Shown here one piece after another: positions 61,773-64,000 of a stretch of DNA of 64,000 nucleotides. The first letter of the stretch is position 1; every line of letters begins with the position of its first letter. Below the pieces are notes generated by a model, which was not told the origin of the DNA, did no database searches, and saw only the letters and a list, made by a program, of their open reading frames with translations. The stretch comes from Dermanyssus gallinae (Eukaryota > Arthropoda > Arachnida > Mesostigmata > Dermanyssidae), in the NCBI GenBank assembly GCA_003439945.1, contig QVRM01002203.1, forward strand, positions 186,001 to 250,000, written 5' to 3'. The position numbers were made by a program, and so were the translations under genes.

Positions 61773-63977
61773 CGTACGGTCGATTTGATCATTCGTCTAA
61801 CATGCACTGATCTTATTGCTATAGTCAACTGGTCGGGCTTTCATAGCATTTAAGCAGCAGTGGTGCCATGTTGCAAGAAGTACATCAGCTTTCCTGGCTG
61901 CATGTCTATGACGCACCTGTTTCCGATTCTGCATTTAAAACGCCAGCCTTAATACGGGCCAAGTTGGCCATTTTACATGACATTTCTTTCACTATAGCAG
62001 AGTAGACAGCTGTTTTGAGCGCTCGGACGAGTGATGCATAATCTTTATCCGCTTTTCCCCGCACATTATGTTAACGCATGAAATAAGGTCCGAAGCAGTA
62101 TGTAACAGCTATTCGTGTAGCCACAATTGATCTCAATAACACAGCTTTTTACACACGGGTTGAGCATCCTTGAATGTCGTTTCCATGGCAAAGACTGTTT
62201 TTCTTAAAATGCCAATTTTCTGGACGCTTAAAAACGTACTTCATGTTGCGTTATACAAGAAGAAAAGTGAGAAATCTTGAAGAGATTTTTGAAAATAAAA
62301 TACAACAACGACTGCACAGTTATTTGGAGAAAATCGGGTATTTATCTCTGATTTCTCCTATTATGAGTTCGCCTAAGCCGCTCCACGGTTGCAGCCTTGG
62401 CTCAATTTATGTGGTCGATTCTCTTGAACCCAAAACTGTCCGCTTGGGGTTTATTTTACGTTGTGGGCTTATAACTATCCAAGTCATTAATTTTTCCTTC
62501 AGGTGTAAGCACACTTGGATGTGAGACGTTCACATTGGATTGGTTTAAATCCGGCCTAGTAAGATGGTCCCGGGCCTTCAGGGCTGACAAAAATAAAACA
62601 GACAGCAGGGTGTGGACATTGGGACTCCGCAAAGATCGGTTCTTAGTCATCTTATGTTTGTTATCATACTTGACGCTATTTAATTGAAGAACAGACAAGA
62701 CAGTCACGGTAAAACAATTCTACGCCGGCAATACGATGATTCCTTTTCGTATTAACCCGCCAGACGTTCAATGTGGCATTGATAACTCCGTTATCCAGAT
62801 CGAAAATAATAACTACTTTCAACCACTTAGTTTAGTAGTAAATACTAGTAAAACAGTTATCGTGCTGTTTTGTGCAGCAAGGAGACCGTTAAGCCTGTTT
62901 AACTTATTCTAGGTTAGGGAAATGTGGTAGATCACTCTTATGTGGCAAAAGTCTAATTCTGCATAGGAGTCTATGATGGCATTTGGATGTGTATGTTACT
63001 CATGGGCTCTACGGGTTGTCTAAAACGAGCCGTCGGCTAGTTCCGGAAGAGGCTACAATGCCTTTAGCCCAAAACCGTGCGAGGCCGCTATAATTTAGGT
63101 GCTCAGCACCCGTAAGAAATTGAGCTCACAGGATCTACACTGTCAGTCAGCTGCTTGCAGTCTGGATAGTCACTACCTAACACACCAAGCTGCTACACGT
63201 CTTTAAAGTCCTTCATTTAAACACGTGAGCGTATATCACACTCTACGAGTATGAAATTTGATTATACCAGATGTAAATTAAAATTGGTCCATATTGGTAC
63301 GTAGACTCAATAAAATGTTCTATTGAGAAAACGTATGCGCGCCATATGTTCTGGTCAATGTATATTTGTCTTGTCCGTTGACTTGTGACGCATATGCTTA
63401 CTTAGAGCAGCGGAGTTGCATTTTTGAAAATAAAGCTATAGAGGCGGAAGAGCATTTCCAGTTGTGTCAGGAGCTTCAAGGCGACACCATAACCATGAGT
63501 CATAACTCTTAGAGAATTTCGAGCTTCAAGGAGTACGGAGGAATCCAGGCTTAGTCGGTTTGCATAGTCTAACAACGTATATTTCGTGAAAAGGGAACCG
63601 CATCGGATAAAACTTTAAATACTAAGATAATTATATTTACGGACAATGAGTGAAATACACGTGCGTATGTACTCATAAAATACGCTTGTGGTATATAGTC
63701 ATTATTTAAAGTAATAAAATAATAACAACGTCCTGTTCAATTCCAAAAATAAATATGCCATACAATTGAAAAGACTCTTGAAGTGCTATAAAATGACTGT
63801 ATTACTTACGTCTCGGCCGTGGTGATAATCTGGTTAACAGACCCGGGCTTAGTGGAAACTGTGAACAGCGGCCCCTGGGAATCGTTTAAGCTTGCAAGAA
63901 ATGCAAACATTTTGAAGTTGTTCAACAAAGTAGCGTCCTTATCAGCGGACAGGAATTTCTCACTGAAACTGAATTTA
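55019..63977 (-). CDS. Gene B: CD36/SCARB-family receptor with long acidic tail
   Basis: Eight minus-strand exons join in phase into about 452 residues plus stop: 63,810-63,977; 60,891-60,937; 60,314-60,482; 59,692-59,902; 56,835-56,942; 56,416-56,622; 55,668-56,052; 55,019-55,083. The first two or more exons (N-terminal helix, start of ectodomain) lie beyond the right edge. The ectodomain carries the family signatures PLFTVSTKPGS, LPAFSQPP, EPIARFVGGPDMF, VVLSFPHFLYGDPALY and TIFPIFWREI. A C-terminal membrane helix follows. The cytosolic tail is about 180 residues, Ser/Glu-rich, with an amphipathic DWVLAKIQKQIEEQ and an acidic end; CD36 tails are usually far shorter. Exon borders and phases match gene A wherever both are known. 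Ligand unknown; likely a lipid or lipoprotein receptor at a membrane. Confidence 0.92.
55104..55128. repeat. (TA)n microsatellite
   Basis: A short TA tract within the last intron of gene B, about 20 bp upstream of the last exon's acceptor. Confidence 0.93.
55668..56052 (-). CDS. Gene B exon: cytoplasmic tail
   Basis: Encodes 128 residues: acidic EPEEDLRREQRRRALRARLP, then FKIHKGDLDDLGVTIPDWVL and AKIQKQIEEQ, then a long Ser/Glu-rich run with WSTVSSRSASPEQKSE. The borders fit exon phases (0 in, 1 out; donor cggtgtgt). No domain is recognised. The acceptor cattaag lacks a strong pyrimidine tract. Confidence 0.85.
56416..56622 (-). CDS. Gene B exon: C-terminal membrane helix
   Basis: Encodes 69 residues: SRLPGDKEKMVAAVRAWPIF, a hydrophobic helix at about residues 20-48 of the exon, then a charged turn NMRFWEFEDDRKPHTPDD. 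Acceptor tttgcag, donor acgtaagc, phase 0 both sides. Confidence 0.9.
56835..56942 (-). CDS. Gene B exon: end of ectodomain (exon 7 equivalent)
   Basis: Encodes 36 residues, PSGLVVDTKLRTQLNIHVTL, then ATIFPIFWREI. Acceptor atttttag, donor attgtaagt, phase 0 on both sides. The longest open frame over this exon is in another frame and is not the coding one. Confidence 0.9.
57052..57117. repeat. (TA)n microsatellite, longest in window
   Basis: About 32 TA units in the gene B intron between exons 56,835-56,942 and 59,692-59,902. Confidence 0.97.
57130..58925. other. Gene B intron, unassigned
   Basis: No coding feature recognised. Plus-strand frames at 58,286-58,760 carry no motif I know. Confidence 0.45.
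58926..59190 (+). mobile_element. LINE scrap, 'WDATVTDSLAPS' family
   Basis: Frameshifted plus-strand traces of the family C-terminal block: DDALDGMTLIAFDNGNALVG-like reading near 58,968-59,030, then sequence equivalent to LAPSMV (ctccttagctccttcaatggtc). Very decayed; it sits in the gene B intron. Confidence 0.55.
59221..59262. repeat. Poly(A) and (TA)n run
   Basis: About 18 As followed by about 11 TA units. Confidence 0.93.
59692..59902 (-). CDS. Gene B exon: CD36 core (exon 6 equivalent)
   Basis: Encodes about 70 residues: CRSSRPTNMNGTFDAS, VVPVVLSFPHFLYGDPALYS, then KDSFYIDVHA. The best family match in the window. Acceptor ctacacag, donor gctgtaagt. Confidence 0.93.
60314..60482 (-). 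CDS. Gene B exon: CD36 ectodomain (exon 5 equivalent)
   Basis: Encodes about 56 residues: IGILPAFSQPPATVKVYEPT, LCVPWMLHLQEQYNMDYEPI, ARFVGGPDMFNSTLQT. The acceptor cttgttgcag was chosen because it restores the phase left by the microexon and aligns with gene A; two upstream AGs also exist. The donor is the less common acgtgcgc. NST is a probable glycosylation site. Confidence 0.87.
60891..60937 (-). CDS. Gene B microexon, 47 nt
   Basis: Encodes HLTGYTLSCSELPGK plus split codons. Same length and phase as gene A exon 4. Acceptor tttacag, donor aagtaagt. Confidence 0.85.
60938..62519. other. Gene B intron, unassigned
   Basis: AT-rich. It includes a (CATA)n run at about 60,986-61,003 and a (TA)n run at 61,738-61,770. 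The plus-strand frame at 62,174-62,524 is unassigned. Confidence 0.5.
62520..62910 (+). pseudogene. LINE reverse transcriptase scrap
   Basis: Plus-strand traces: GTPQRSVLSHLMFVIILDAI (compare GVPQGSVLGPLLFLIYINDL), then QYDDSF in place of YADD, then PLSLVVNTSKTVIVLF (compare LSLN..KT..m.F). Frame breaks and lost motifs show a dead fragment, type CR1/jockey. Confidence 0.65.
62911..63809. other. Gene B intron, unassigned
   Basis: No feature recognised. Confidence 0.5.
63810..63977 (-). CDS. Gene B exon: CD36 ectodomain (exon 3 equivalent)
   Basis: Encodes about 55 residues, KFSFSEKFLSADKDATLLNN, then FAFLASLNDSQGPLFTVSTK and PGSVNQIITTAET. Counterpart of gene A exon 3 with the same phases (2 in, 2 out). 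Acceptor gttaaag, donor acgtaagt. NDS is a possible glycosylation site. Confidence 0.87.
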
Positions 63978-64000
63978 CTTTAACGTAGTTTGTACTACCA

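Noticed and set aside
1..64000. Bacterial or phage systems, CRISPR arrays, operons
   Set aside because: The window shows spliced genes, SINEs, LINEs and microsatellites; no prokaryotic gene organisation or spaced repeat array is present.

Overview
The window is eukaryotic nuclear DNA, most likely from an arthropod. A tick or mite is my best guess, held with low confidence. The evidence is protein-coding sequence split into short exons with GT..AG borders and consistent phases, many decayed LINE, BEL/Pao, gypsy-type and mariner fragments, tRNA-derived SINEs and long (TA)n microsatellites. No operons, ribosome binding sites or CRISPR arrays are visible.

The only host genes I can assemble are CD36/SCARB-family scavenger receptors, all on the minus strand. 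Gene A (exons from 33,909 down to 14,603) can be joined from seven exons in phase. They cover the N-terminal membrane segment and the whole ectodomain. I could not find its C-terminal membrane exon, and a LINE lies just past the last recognised splice donor. Gene B (63,977 down to 55,019) enters from beyond the right edge. It is complete through the ectodomain, the C-terminal membrane helix and an unusually long acidic, serine-rich cytoplasmic tail. A third, broken N-terminal exon lies at 1,852-2,170 and would belong to a neighbouring paralogue off the left edge. This is a tandem CD36 cluster.

The cluster is built on a segmental duplication. Positions 1-12,172 and 32,005-46,372 are the same sequence, each carrying a CD36 N-terminal exon, an old LINE, exon-like segments and a BEL/Pao element. 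Comparing the copies exposes later events: an R2-like insertion only in copy 1 (4,206-5,684), a 2.8 kb block with mariner and SINE remnants only in copy 2 (36,829-39,609), and a 5-nt deletion that breaks the copy 1 CD36 exon.

Between the copies (12.2-32 kb) lie the gene A exons and several elements: a CR1/jockey-type LINE (12.5-14.6 kb), two fragments of one LINE family (18.6-22.1 kb), a small LTR element with matching 5-bp target duplications and a fold-back 5' LTR (22,153-23,798), and a PHD-finger/esterase-type LINE with an internal tandem duplication (25.7-30.6 kb). To the right (46.4-55 kb) lie R1-like LINE pieces, a 14-bp minisatellite, a tRNA-like sequence and a striking set of perfect short hairpins. 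Beyond gene B the remaining sequence is mostly unassigned AT-rich DNA with a few more LINE scraps.
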